Shown in pieces: positions 23,026 through 33,874 of a stretch of 64,000 nt of DNA. The notes below the pieces were generated by a model that did not search any database, was not told the origin of the DNA, and saw only the letters and a program-made list of their open reading frames with translations. Made by a program: the position numbers and the translations under genes. This stretch comes from Bidens hawaiensis (taxonomy: Eukaryota > Streptophyta > Magnoliopsida > Asterales > Asteraceae), in NCBI GenBank assembly GCA_021521415.1, contig JAIQDT010000299.1, forward strand, positions 1,798,001 through 1,862,000, given 5' to 3'. Every line of letters starts with the position of its first letter. Position 1 is the first letter of the stretch.

Positions 23026-24015
23026 ATGGCTGGAGCAAGAAGGTTTGTTGGAAAGGGAGGTCACACTGGACGTCCTCTTGGATTACGCGTTGTCCGAAAA
23101 CCTTCTGAAGAACTAGTTACTACCTCGAGAAAGGAGAAAAGTGAAACTTTGCAAGGACCAAGCAGCGATGAAGGATATCAGCTGGATCCTGCTGTTCGAT
23201 TTGCCATTTCCTACGCTGTAGCTGCTACAGAGAAGAAATTTCGTACTGACAGGTCTGCTGAAAACCATGCAAGGGCCACTTTGAAGGCAGGAAAGGACAG
23301 TGAGAGTGGTGATGATGAAAAGGGAGGAGCGAAAGGAACCAAAAGATCTGTAGATGTCGTGGAGTATGCTGGGAAAAAGATACCAAGGGTCGCGGGAAGG
23401 GAAACGTGCAAAGTGTGCGGGAAGATGCACCTAGGTGAATGTAAGGCTGGTCCAAATCAGTGCTACCGATGTGGGAAGAAGGGACACATAACTCGTGATT
23501 GCACCGAGGACCAGAAATGTTATAAGTGTGGTAAGTCGGGTCACTTTGCTAGGGATTGTGGGGAAACAAGAACGGTGGGGGGAGAGAAGGAAAAGAAATG
23601 GGCTACCTCTACTAAGCGGTCTGGCGTGATGGTGACAACAACTGATGAGAGGAAGGCCAAGGGTGGGAACAAGGATACATGTGAGACATGTGGGCGAGTG
23701 CACCAGGGAGAATGCAAGACTGGGACAGACAGGTGCTATCGGTGTGGAAAGAGTGGGCATTATTCTCGAGAATGCCCTGATCGTCCAAAGTGCTTCAAAT
23801 GCGGGGAAGCTGACCACATGGCTAGGGATTGCAAGGAATCAGGGGCGGGAGAGTGCAGAAAGGGATTAGGTGTTTGTTACAGGTGTGGAAGAGCAGGACA
23901 TTCCTCTTGGGAATGTAATGATTACCATAGGTGTCACAACTGTGGAGGACGTGGGCACCTAGCAAGGGATTGCAAGACGCCAAAGGGAGAACAGGAAGGA
24001 GGAAAGAGTGCCTGA
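23026..24015 (+). CDS. Gag-derived zinc-knuckle protein of the TR-GAG element
   Basis: 329 residues from the first in-frame ATG, seven bases after a splice-acceptor-like TTTAAG; an upstream in-frame TTG at 22987 is not a plausible plant start. The N-terminus (Arg/Gly-rich with GRP, then LDPAVRFAI at 53-61) recalls the Tekay Gag N-terminus. The capsid core is absent. Residues 128-316 hold a three-fold module: short finger CX2CX3HX3C (128-139; 219-230; only its GEC remains at 275-277) followed by two CX2CX4HX4C knuckles (146-159 and 165-178; 237-250 and 256-269; 284-297 and 303-316). The Tekay Gag has exactly one such module. The ORF is intact with no stops, unlike its surroundings. It probably binds element RNA; without capsid it would need helper Gag to assemble particles. 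Confidence 0.88.
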   Translation: MAGARRFVGKGGHTGRPLGLRVVRKPSEELVTTSRKEKSETLQGPSSDEGYQLDPAVRFAISYAVAATEKKFRTDRSAENHARATLKAGKDSESGDDEKGGAKGTKRSVDVVEYAGKKIPRVAGRETCKVCGKMHLGECKAGPNQCYRCGKKGHITRDCTEDQKCYKCGKSGHFARDCGETRTVGGEKEKKWATSTKRSGVMVTTTDERKAKGGNKDTCETCGRVHQGECKTGTDRCYRCGKSGHYSRECPDRPKCFKCGEADHMARDCKESGAGECRKGLGVCYRCGRAGHSSWECNDYHRCHNCGGRGHLARDCKTPKGEQEGGKSA

Positions 24016-24445
24016 GGTTTAACAGATTCCTCCGCATGCTTGGAAAAGATCATTCAAGAAGGCTAGCTACTAGCCATGACTTTATTTTATGTTATGTTTG
24101 ACTTATTAATGACTATGCGTGTTATTTTATGCTGAAGTTTAGACTGGTGTTTATTAATTATGATACGAATTGTTTGAATGCAAATTAGTCATGATAAATT
24201 GTTGTGTTGTGATAGAGTGTCGACTTAGGCTTTAGCATTAATATGATATAAGACAAAGCCTCTTGAAGATTGAAATGAGACTTGGCACATCGAGGGCTTC
24301 ATGGACAAGCTACCTTAAATAGCTAAAACACATGACCACCATTCGATGGCTGTAAAGTCGGAAGTAGGAAGGGTAACTCAGAAAGCGAAAGCAATTCTTT
24401 AAAACGTATAAATGTAAGAAGTTTTCCTTTTATAGGGAATAAGTT
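24016..24445 (+). other. TR-GAG 3' internal non-coding region
   Basis: About 430 bases between gag stop and the pre-PPT hairpin. No pol domain or other ORF was recognised on either strand; this is where pol would be in an autonomous element. Confidence 0.7.
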
Positions 24446-24483
24446 AGGTTTCGGGGACGAAACCTCTTTAAGGAGGAAAGACT
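24446..24483 (+). promoter_or_regulatory. Pre-PPT hairpin and polypurine tract of TR-GAG
   Basis: A perfect 8-bp stem (24446-24453 with 24458-24465) closes a GGGA tetraloop of GNRA type. Four bases later comes the polypurine tract AAGGAGGAAAG (24470-24480), three bases before the 3' LTR. The Tekay element has the same design at 27720-27757 with compensatory stem changes. Confidence 0.8.
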
Positions 24484-26964
24484 TGTAACATCCCGAAATT
24501 TCTAAGGTAATATTAGTTATATTACTTATTAATAGATGGAAAGTTTACTCGGGTTATCAGGAAATAAATAATATAATAGGAGTTGGTATGGGTCGGGCTA
24601 GTGTTGGGTAATGGATGTGGGTTGTGGACCTGGGTTAATTGAGATGGGTTAAATGAGAATGGGATTTTAGGGATATAAATACCCCCAAAATCCCAAAATA
24701 TCTCATTTCTCACCAACTCCCCAACACACACTCCATACACACTCAAAACACACACATTCTAACCGATCAAGATTCGAAGCCGAGACCCGAGATTTGTTGA
24801 TAGATCTGAGTTGGTAAGGTAAGAACTAATCCCGCAAAGCTAATATTACTGAAAATGGTTAGGATTTGACGGGTTAACCGGACCCGAAACCTTACTGCCC
24901 AAATCGGACCCCTAAAACGTCGATTTTAGGCCGATTTGATGGTTGGGGTTTGTAGGCGCTGATCATACGATTCCGTGGGTACCAAAATCGAGTTATTTGG
25001 CTAAGAAACGAAGGAGTTATGGGCAAACAGATCTGCAGCGCGATAACTTCGCCTGCAAGATTAAGTTCGCCTGATGAACTTCGCCTTCAAGCGTAACTTC
25101 GCCTTCAAGCGTAAGTTCGCCTAAGGATAACTTCGCCTGAAGCCAAGTTCGCCTAAGGTTTAACTTCGCCTACGGTCAAGTTCGCCTAAGGATAACTTCG
25201 CCTGAAGCCAAGTTCGCCTAAGGTTTAACTTCGCCTGAAGCCAAGTTCGCCTAAGGATAACTTCGCCTGAAGCCAAGTTCGCCTAAGGTTTAACTTCGCC
25301 TGAAGCCAAGTTCGCCTAAGGTTTAACTTCGCCTGAAGCCAAGTTCGCCTAAGGTTTAACTTCGCCTGAAGCCAAGTTCGCCCGAGGGTTAACTTCGCCT
25401 GAAGCCAAGTTCGCCTAAGGTTTAACTTCGCCTGAAGTGAAGTTCGTTTAGAAAATAAATTAAAAACCTAATGGGAAATGTGTTAAGACAGTTAATGGAA
25501 ATAAAATTTTTCCAAGCTGACCTGGCAGCTCGACCCCAGCCAGGGGCTCTGCCCCTTGGACCCTGCTAGGGGCTGCCGCCCCTAGACCCCGCTGCCAGGG
25601 GCGCTGCCCCCGGACCCCCGTTCGTTGTGGGTCATATAAAGATAGAAATACGTTATGAGAGGTGATAGTTAATTGATACGTGTAACTTGTTCAGTCAGCC
25701 GAGCCCAGTTAAGAGAAGGGATTTACAGCTATCAGAAACAGAAGCAGAGTTCAGGTGAGTTTCTAGCCCCATTTATGTGTTATGTTTTCGGGGCTGTGTG
25801 CATACTCGATATGTTTGTTAATACGCTTATCCTAAGAGATAAGTGTATGCCTTATGTGAATGATATGATATATAGGAGTGATTGCTTGATGGTACGTGAA
25901 CGATCTTCGGATATTGCACGTACTGTCAGGTTGTAACACTATGTGTAAGGTAAGTATGATATGTATGTTTATGTGTATGAACATGATAGAGATAATAGAA
26001 GAAAGAAATGATAATGTATGGTTACGAAAAGGGTACCGAGCCCTACTAATACTCGAGGTATGATGTATGGTTGTATGGTGACGAAGAGGGAATCGAACCC
26101 TTCTAATATTCGAAAATTAGGGACCAGACCCTTATAATATCTGTGACGTTAGGGACCAGACCCTTATAATATCTGTGATGTTAGGGACCAGACCCTTATA
26201 ATATATGTGACGTTAGGGACCAGACCCTTATAATATCTGTGATGTTAGGGACCAGACCCTTATAATATCTGTGATGTTAGGGACCAGACCCTTATAATAT
26301 CTGTGACGTTAGGGACCAGACCCTTATAATATCTGTGATGTTAGGGACCAGACCCTTATAATATCTGTGACGTTAGGGACCAGACCCTTATAATATCTGT
26401 GACGTTAGGGACCAGACCCTTATAATATCTGTGACGTTAGGGACCAGACCCTTATAATATCTGTGATGTTAGGGACCAGACCCTTATAATATCTGTGATG
26501 TTAGGGACCAGACCCTTATAATATCTGTGATGTTAGGGACCAGACCCTTATAATATCTGTGAGGTTATAGGGCGAAAGGCTCTTTAAAACGTATGAATAT
26601 ATGAATGTATAGAAGTATGAAAGAATAAAAGTATGAAATGCAAGAATGTATTGTATGATTATGTGATTAACTAGAACTCACTCAGCGTAGCTGACTTTTA
26701 GTATGCACGCAGGTGAGCTGATTATAGAGTTAGCATGAGGATGGCACATGGCATGGATTGAACGGCTGGCATCTGAAGAAAGAAGTAAAGATGTTTTAAA
26801 TATAAAGTTTTGGTGTTATGGTATCAAGGAAAAGATTTAATGTTTTGTAACAAATGATTGACGTTTTATATTCCGCGAAAAGTTTTAATAAACTCTGATT
26901 TGAAGAACTGTGTTTATGAGTAAATCCGACGCTAAAGTAGGGTCACCGGGTTCGGGGCCTTACA
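24484..26964 (+). repeat. TR-GAG 3' LTR (2481 bp)
   Basis: By eye identical to the 5' LTR apart from one extra 32-bp unit in array 2 (14 units, 26117-26564; variant order c t c t t c t c c c t t t g) and a C-to-A change at 26205. It carries the same TATA box (24674-24681), array 1 (25044-25447) and GC-rich cluster (25522-25619). It is followed by the target duplication GTCAA and the resumed Tekay integrase. Confidence 0.93.
26117..26564 (+). repeat. Tandem array 2 in 3' LTR (32 bp x 14)
   Basis: Same 32-bp unit as 21806-22221, one unit longer. The extra unit lies near the fifth position, judged by the order of c/t variants. Confidence 0.95.
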
Positions 26965-26969
26965 GTCAA

Positions 26970-27716
26970 TCAGAGAGGACCATTCAGACTCTCGAGGATA
27001 TGTTGCGAGCTTGTGTTATCGATTTTGGTAGTTGGGATCGTCATTTACCGTTGGTCGAATTTTCCTATAATAACAGTTACCACGCCACTATTGGAATGCC
27101 ACCGTTTGAGATTTATATGGGCGTAGGTGTAGGACTCCAGTCTGTTAGGGCTCCATTGGTCAGAAGCAATTGGGTAGATTGGAGGTAGTTGAGGCTACGA
27201 CGGAGAAGCTTGATAAGATTAAGGCTTTTATGAAGGCTGCTCAGGCTCGTCAAAAGTCCTATGCGGATAAAAGGCGAAGGCCTATTGTGTTTGAGGCTGG
27301 TGACCGAGTTATGCTAAAAGTTTCTCCTTGGAAGGACATCATTCGTTTTCGTAAGAGGGGGAATCTTAGCCCGAGGTTCATTGGTCTGTTCCGTATATTA
27401 TCCCGTGTTGGTGAGGTAGCGTATAGACTGGAATTTCCCGATGAGCTCGCAGGGATTCATCCTACTTTCCACGAGTCTCATTTGAGGAAATGTTTAGTAG
27501 ATGAGGAGGCTCATGTGCCTCTTGATGACATTGAGCTTGATCGTAAACTTAACTACGTTGAAGAACCTATCGCTATTCTTGACCGTCTGGAAAGACATTT
27601 GAGGACTAAAGTGGTTAGGCAGGCGAAGGTGTAGTGGAAGCACCGTAGGGGTTCCGAGGCTACTTAGGAGTCCGAAGACGAGATGATGAAACTCTATCCG
27701 CAGTTTTTCCTGTCGC
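26970..27716 (+). pseudogene. Tekay integrase C-terminus and chromodomain-like end
   Basis: Resumes with [15 protein letters not shown], whose Glu is the third catalytic acidic residue of integrase, then the [17 protein letters not shown] block. After a frame break near 27170 comes the GPY/F-type region (VMLKVSPWK, SPRFIGLF, HPTFHESHLRK). A chromodomain-like tail starts near 27600 and is interrupted by TAG codons at 27632-27634 and 27665-27667. Chromodomains steer integration to heterochromatin. With 17614-20172 this forms one pol gene split by the nested element. Confidence 0.85.
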
Positions 27717-27719
27717 ATC

Positions 27720-27757
27720 GGGATTCGGGGACGAATCCCATTGTAAGGGGGGTGGAC
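27720..27757 (+). promoter_or_regulatory. Pre-PPT hairpin and polypurine tract of Tekay
   Basis: A perfect 8-bp stem (27720-27727 with 27732-27739) with a GGGA loop, five bases before the purine tract AAGGGGGGTGGA (27745-27756). The 3' LTR begins at 27759. Confidence 0.8.
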
Positions 27758-27758
27758 T

Positions 27759-29582
27759 TGTAACGCCCGTTAATTTTCGGTTAAAAGATGTAAAGCTTGT
27801 AAAGTATGTATATTTCTCGGGAGTTATCCGGCGTTCCTCGATGACCTTATCACCTTTCCGGTACGTTAAATTATTTAACTTTTCAACCAAGATGTTGCTT
27901 CTTTAAAATTTGAGGGGCTAGAGTGTAAAATTTTTATATTATAAACAAACCCTAACCCCTCCCCTCTCCTATGTCCGATCGGCAGCAGGCAAGCCCCCAA
28001 ACCATTTGTTTTTCTTTCGTGCAGCCAAGATTAGGGTCTAAAACTTCAATTGAAGGTTAGTTGTATGTTTCCCCAAGTCTTTTACACATTAATTGGTCAT
28101 TCTATCTCGTGTATTGATTGATAAGGCTTGTTCTAGGCTAACCGGGTGGCTGTCCAATTGAGAAATTCCGGGACTGTTTTGGTGGAGGTTTTTGCACCAA
28201 CATCTTCCTAGGTATGTCTAGTATAACATACTTTAAAATCATGTCTATTGGTGTTCGTTTGATTGGTCAACTAGTTGTAGATTGAAAACTAGTTTTCGGT
28301 TGTCTAGAATAGTGAATTGTTGTGTTTAACGCGAGGGATGAAGTAAGTTATGACCAATTCAGTTTGGATAGCTTCGGTTTAATGTACGGGCTGTTGGAAA
28401 ATGATTTTTATAAGTATTGGGGCTGAGTCGGTTGTCGGTTACTCAAATGGGTCGAACAATGCGTATTCGGGTTTATTGAATAGTTAGTGCATTGTACTTG
28501 CAAATTACCGACCCATTAAGCTCGTGTAGCGTCGTGTGGACTTGTTGGCTGTGAATTTATCATAATGGGTCCACACGGGGCTGAGTTGGACGTTAATGTC
28601 CTAAACAACTCTTAAACGCGCGTGTTAGTATCACCAAGTGCTTCTGGGGGTATTTGGGAATTCTTTATTCCCGGGAGTATCTAAGGGTCGTGTTGGTAAA
28701 TGTAAGGTCCCGGGGGCTGTTATTATTGAGTTTTATGAGGTCGAGGCTTTAGGTAACTCGAACCATGTTAGAACGTCTCGTAGGATAATCGAGTCCTTTT
28801 GGTGTCGTTAGTAATGATTGTATGTAAACCGACAGGCGTTTGAGTTGTGGGGATACTTAGGGGTTCTCTAGCTCGTGGTGAACTCGTGCCTTGTGTCAGG
28901 TGAGTTCTTGATGCCCCTTTTTTACTCTTTTTAAGTTTTTGGGCTAGCATGCACACCTAAGTGAATTTGCTTGATGAACCGTTTAAATTATTTTGAATGG
29001 GCCTACTTGTATAGGGTAGGCTTTGGGATGGTATTATTGTATGTCTGTATGTATGTTTATACATGTATTATTGTATGGCCAATAATTGGCGATGTTAATT
29101 AGTCGTTATCGACTAAGGATGTTTACGTATGCCTACTTCGTGTTTGCATACGTTGGACAAGATGTTACGTGTTTGGGTTGTACGTGTGCTCGACCCTGAT
29201 GTTATTACTTGGATGATAATTATAGGGATATAATTATATAGATGTATACATATAAGTATGAATACTTATTGTGATGATGGCTTAACTGTTTGTATCCCGT
29301 TTTATTATAAAATTTTTGGAATGATTATTGTAAATGTCAATTATTAAAACTTGAACTCACTCAACTCAAGCTGACTTTATGTGCATGTTAGTGTGAGTTT
29401 CAGGTTAGAAGAATGATGCTTTACCGCTTGGACGTGCACGAGGCTACTTGGACGGTGGAGGGCATATTTAGTCGGAAGTTTTAATAATGAACATTTTTCT
29501 TTTAAATTGTTACTAAATACATTGAAATCTGGTTTTGGGCATAATTCCCGGGTTTTGAGAACTTGTTTTTAATAATTTTGAT
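27759..29582 (+). repeat. Tekay 3' LTR, truncated
   Basis: Matches the 5' LTR from TGTAACGCCCG up to AATAATTTTGAT (29582), then departs into CACTA-like sequence. About 120-125 bases of the LTR right end and the target duplication are missing. The solo LTR in copy B ends at exactly the same base. Confidence 0.9.
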
Positions 29583-29866
29583 GTCATTTAACTTTTGTGC
29601 CACTATTTTAGGTTTTAATGACACTCTGTGTATGTCATAGTTGCCTGTCACACATTTTTAATAGCATTTAGCTTTTGTGCAACTAAAATGTAGGTTTATT
29701 GACACTTTGTGTGTGCCATATTTGTTTGACACACACTTTTAGTGTCATTTAGTATTTGTGTCACTAAGATTTATATTTTTAATGCCACTTAATGTATGCC
29801 ATATTTGCTTGGCCCACATTTTTAACGACATTCGGCTTCAATGCCACTGATTCATGATTGCTACAC
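29583..29866 (+). repeat. Subterminal repeat array (about 80 bp x 3.5)
   Basis: Units begin with CATTTAGCTTTTGTGCCACT-like text and end in ...CACACATTTTTAA. They diverge by about 20-25 percent. A copy of the array is at 48886-49160. Confidence 0.7.
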
Positions 29867-29954
29867 ATATTATCGTTGAAAACTAAATAACACTATTTAT
29901 TATCATTTTTAATACAAGACAACCCTTAACTATTTTAACTACCTGTTATTTGTA

Positions 29955-30150
29955 ATTTATTATATCATTTGTCACTACTAAAAAATTAGGATAATGCAAC
30001 TTTTTAGACCCAACCTTCCAACTATTTAGAAAATATTATTTTTACTTGGACCATTTATTATATCATTTGTCACTACTAAAAAATTAGGATAATGCAACTT
30101 TTTAGACCCAACCTCCAAGCTATATAGAAAATATTATTTTTACTTGGACT
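29955..30150 (+). repeat. 98-bp tandem duplication
   Basis: Two head-to-tail copies of a 98-bp unit containing GTCACTACTAAAAAATTAGG. The same pair is present at 49258-49453, so it predates the block duplication. Confidence 0.9.
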
Positions 30151-32229
30151 ATATGTAGTTTTGAAGTGTGTGGACCATGAAATTTCAATTACGATTACAA
30201 TGCCCCATTTAATTTGAATCATATACAATATTACTATAGTTGGTTTCCAATATTTAAATTCTTTTACTGGAAGAAAATGTACAGATGAATCGCAAAGAAG
30301 ACAGAAATTTCCAACAATGAGAATGTGAACAAGGAGGTTTGAATAGCAACACTTGCTTCTAAAAGCAAATTATGAATAGGATAGCAAACGGGTCGAATTT
30401 TTTGAGCATAGTGATCCACTTGTATGAATCATCGTCGCCAGTAAATTAGAATAAGAAAAAAAAACATTCTGCTTTATGATCACGATCTAAACACCAACTA
30501 TGATCACTTTTACGTGTTATTTCTTTATTAGATCCATACATAACTTTAAGTTAATTACATCAGTTCCTATAAGAAAAACCACAAATTTTCAAACTTTTAT
30601 AAGTACAATAGCAATCAGTAAACACTAGTGATCAAACCAAATATGCCTAAATTGTAACTTACAAACAAAAGGAGCATAAACCCACAAATCAAAACTAGAG
30701 GTGATGAAACAGGCGGGCCAAATTCGGTGGCATGCTGGGCTTAACTGATTCGGTCAAGCGGGACGATTTAAAAACGGTGTTTTTTGGTTCGGGTCATAAC
30801 GGTTCACTTTAGAAAGGGATTACATTGGTCTGAATCAAGATCGGCTGGGCTCATACGAGGCAATTTGAAAAATGGTAGTTTTGGAAACCGGAAGCACTTT
30901 ACAATATTCTAACATCAATCAGCAGCCCTTAGTACCACTTTCTGATCTTTAAAGACCATATGCAGTTAACTTTGAACCTCTATCAGATTATATACAACCA
31001 AAGACTTGGCCAAGTCCAGCATTTGACATCTTATAACTTGAGCATCTAACAACATAATATCCATATTCAAATGATCATCTTTGCATCATGTATCAACTTC
31101 ACCAACATCGGTATCCAAGCTAACCAATTCTCCACATTCCTGGAATATTTTGATCCGGTCAAACCTGATAAACACTATAAATAATATCACAGTTTATTAA
31201 CAGCCTGCACAATGACAAATCCAATCTCTATTGACCAATGGAGTATGCCATTGACTTTTGTTGAAACCAAAGTCGGTTAACTAAAAATAAACCTAAATTA
31301 AATATAATGAGAAACTTGAAAACCTACTTCCCATTCATCATTATTCATTAACATATAAAGAAACTTAGAGAATTTTGTACAAAGATTTATTCTAAGAACA
31401 TGAATGACAGGAAGAGGACTTTACAATGTGCTTTTCAACATTTTCTAGAAATCAAAAAGGAAAAAAGAAAAAGAGACCTACAATATTCAACAAACTAGTG
31501 GTGGAGAACAAGACAATCACATCTCAAAAATTGAAATTAAACCTTACTTTGTGTTCTGCTTTACTATTAAGATTTGGGGCTGAACGTGATTCTCAGTTTC
31601 TTTGGTAAGCATTTAAGGCTGCCATCTAGCAAAATGCTACTAGGACTTCAATACTCAACTTTGGCTCTAAACTCTGAAGAGATTTTGATTTACGTATGGA
31701 ATCTTGGGGAGGAGTAATATAAATTAATGAGGGAATTTGGGGAAAAGGGGGAGGGGGGAATTTATGAGTTGGAGCAAATTTGGGGATGTATAGAAGTTTT
31801 AATATTTTTAACAACATTTGGAGCTCCTATCAATCAATACCCGAGTGAGTATTCTAGAGACAAAATGTCAATCGTTCATATTGAGGAGGAAACTCACTAC
31901 TGTGAAAAAAATCCTTTTGAGTTGAGTTTCGAATCCACGACCTCAAAAATCTGAAGTCTTAAACATCCCTTTCATTTCAGTTGACCAAAAGGCTAGTTGC
32001 GAGGAAACAAATATATGGTCAACTAGATAAATTAATGTAAAAATTGATTCAGTTTTTGGTAATCAAAACACGGGGTGTATATAAAGTTTTTAAATACAAA
32101 AGGAAAAATCTTAATTTTAATATTATCAATAAATAAAATAAAACAAAAAAATATTAAATTATCATAAACATATAAATAAAAAAAAGTTTATGTTTTTACG
32201 AAATTCATCTATGACATATTGCCTGGCTA

Positions 32230-32325
32230 ATGATCGCTGGCTCAATTGATTGAGATGATCCATCCAAATTTTAAAAGATAGACGTCTTGGATTCAAGTTC
32301 AATTTGTGAATCAAAAATAAAAAGA
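32230..32325 (+). mobile_element. tRNA-derived SINE head (candidate)
   Basis: An A-box-like TGGCTCAATTGATTGAG (32238-32254) and a B-box-like GGATTCAAGTTC (32289-32300) lie about 35 bp apart, as in tRNA-derived SINEs. The tail is A-rich. No clear target duplication was found. Confidence 0.4.
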
Positions 32326-32962
32326 ATACGGGGTTTTCTCCTTGTAGTAGAATTGATCAGGTGAGTCAGAGATCCATCAGTAATCTAAAATGTTATTTTT
32401 AATTTTTTATGGGTCATATTGATTACATGGATCACTACGGATTACCATAATTACAGCCGTTAACAAATTATTTGACCTACACTTATTATCTTCTTCCATG
32501 ACTAATAGTGATTGCTAAGTATGACCAACATTTACAATGTTTTGTTATTATGTGCTATATTACACAAAAAATATTAAATTAGGCTGCAAGATTTTATAAT
32601 AGGTTAGTTAAAACACATATAATAATTGCACATTAGTTGCAAGGAGTAGAGACCGTGGATAAGCAAGTCGAGGATGAATATTTTAGAATGAACTTTAAGA
32701 GTAAGATTAAAATATATAAAAATTATGTGTATCTTGTGGCATTTGTAATACATAAATATATTAATTCACAAGGCCTAAATAGTCTATTAGATTGTGTTAA
32801 CTCAGTTTTTTTTTATCATCCAACCTCATCACAAAACCCTTGTTATAGTTCATTCTTCTCATTCTTTACCATTATATTATTTAATAATATAAAGAAATGA
32901 AAAGGAAAAGAAAAAAAAAGGATTTTTTTATTGGACCCTTGGAGGAGTGATCGTATGACCAC

Positions 32963-33874
32963 TAGGCCCGGCCCATAGGGTGGGCAGAGAGGGCAACAGC
33001 CCAAGGCCTAACATTTTTTATGTCCCATAATTAATTTTTCACATTTATTATGTATTAAGTTGGTGCGACTGGTAAGGGCCTTTTATCTTCAAATAGGGTG
33101 ATCGGGTTCGATTCTTGCATGTGGTAGATTTTTTTTTTTTTAATTTCTTGATAAGAAGCGCAGGCCACTAAACTAAAATTGTGGTCCACTCATATTTTTG
33201 ATTTTCTTCTTTCTGGTTTATTTAATATTCTCATGTCTTATGTTTCTTTATTTATTATATTTAAAGACCAAAATAACTTGATTTAAAATAAAAAAATGCT
33301 AAAAAAAACTCATGAATTGTTTAAGAGCGTTGCCAGCACATTTCATATATTTTTTTCCTATAATTTAGCTAAAAAACACCATTTCATAAATTTATCTATC
33401 GTTTTTCAAAAATTTTCCATATTGTATTCCCTATTCATATCCATAAATTCTCTTTTTATTATTTTTTTCTCTTCTGTCTTGTTATATAGTATATGGTGAT
33501 TGGGAGATAATTGATATATTATATGGCATGGATAAAAAATAAGACCCTATATTTAGGTTTTTACTTTAGTTGTCATATAACTCATCCATATAACAGGGAA
33601 TGGAATGGAGAGGTGATTTTGATGGGTTTTCTCAAAAGTTACCCTAAATTATATAAGTTTGACAACTTTATAAAATGGGCCGGGAATGCTCTAAGTATAC
33701 AAATTTGACCATTGTTACAATAACTTCACTTTGTTAATTGTTATCATAATTAATAATCGTCATTGTAATATTGTATATATAAGTTATTGATTTTATTTTT
33801 TTCTAACTTTTAGGGCCCATTTTTTTATTTGCCCTGAGCCCTCGAATTTTTTAGGATTCTCAGGGACGGCCCTG
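32963..33874. mobile_element. Non-autonomous hAT element, 912 bp
   Basis: A perfect 8-bp target duplication ATGACCAC flanks it (32955-32962 and 33875-33882). Terminal inverted repeats of 12 bp (TAGGCCCGGCCC and, on the other strand at the right end, CAGGGCCGTCCC) match at 9 of 12 positions. No transposase is encoded. It contains a SINE-like tRNA-derived piece at 33055-33143. Confidence 0.85.
33055..33143 (+). mobile_element. tRNA-derived SINE-like piece inside the hAT element
   Basis: A-box-like TGGTGCGACTGGTAAGG (33061-33077), B-box-like GGGTTCGATTC (33104-33114) and a run of T at 33129-33140. No target duplication was defined, so it could also be a decayed tRNA pseudogene. Confidence 0.4.

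Larger units (their letters stand above)
20173..26964 (+). mobile_element. TR-GAG-type non-autonomous LTR retrotransposon
   Basis: It is flanked by perfect 5-bp target duplications GTCAA (20168-20172 and 26965-26969), with LTRs of 2449 and 2481 bp, a tRNA-iMet primer site, a single gag-derived gene and a polypurine tract. No protease, RT, RNase H or integrase is present in the 1.86-kb internal part. LTR ends (TGTAACATCCC, CCTTACA), leader hairpin and pre-PPT hairpin resemble those of the host Tekay element, so it probably uses enzymes of that lineage. The LTRs appear identical by eye except for one 32-bp repeat unit and one base (26205), indicating a recent insertion. Called TR-GAG by architecture; a LARD-type label is the alternative. 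Confidence 0.9.
13898..29582 (+). mobile_element. Tekay/Del-like chromovirus (Ty3-gypsy), split by a nested element
   Basis: The element has a 5' LTR (13898-15846), a tRNA-iMet primer site, gag, protease, RT, RNase H, integrase and a chromodomain-like end, a polypurine tract and a 3' LTR (27759-29582). Without the nested 6.8-kb element it would be about 8.9 kb. It inserted into Athila RNase H, with left flank CACTA. The right target duplication is lost because the 3' LTR is truncated. Several stops and shifts make it non-autonomous. Confidence 0.9.

Noticed and set aside
30960..31170. Possible second captured exon on the minus strand ending the CACTA left homology
   Set aside because: A short open stretch after a TTTATCAG acceptor-like site has an early stop and no family could be named.
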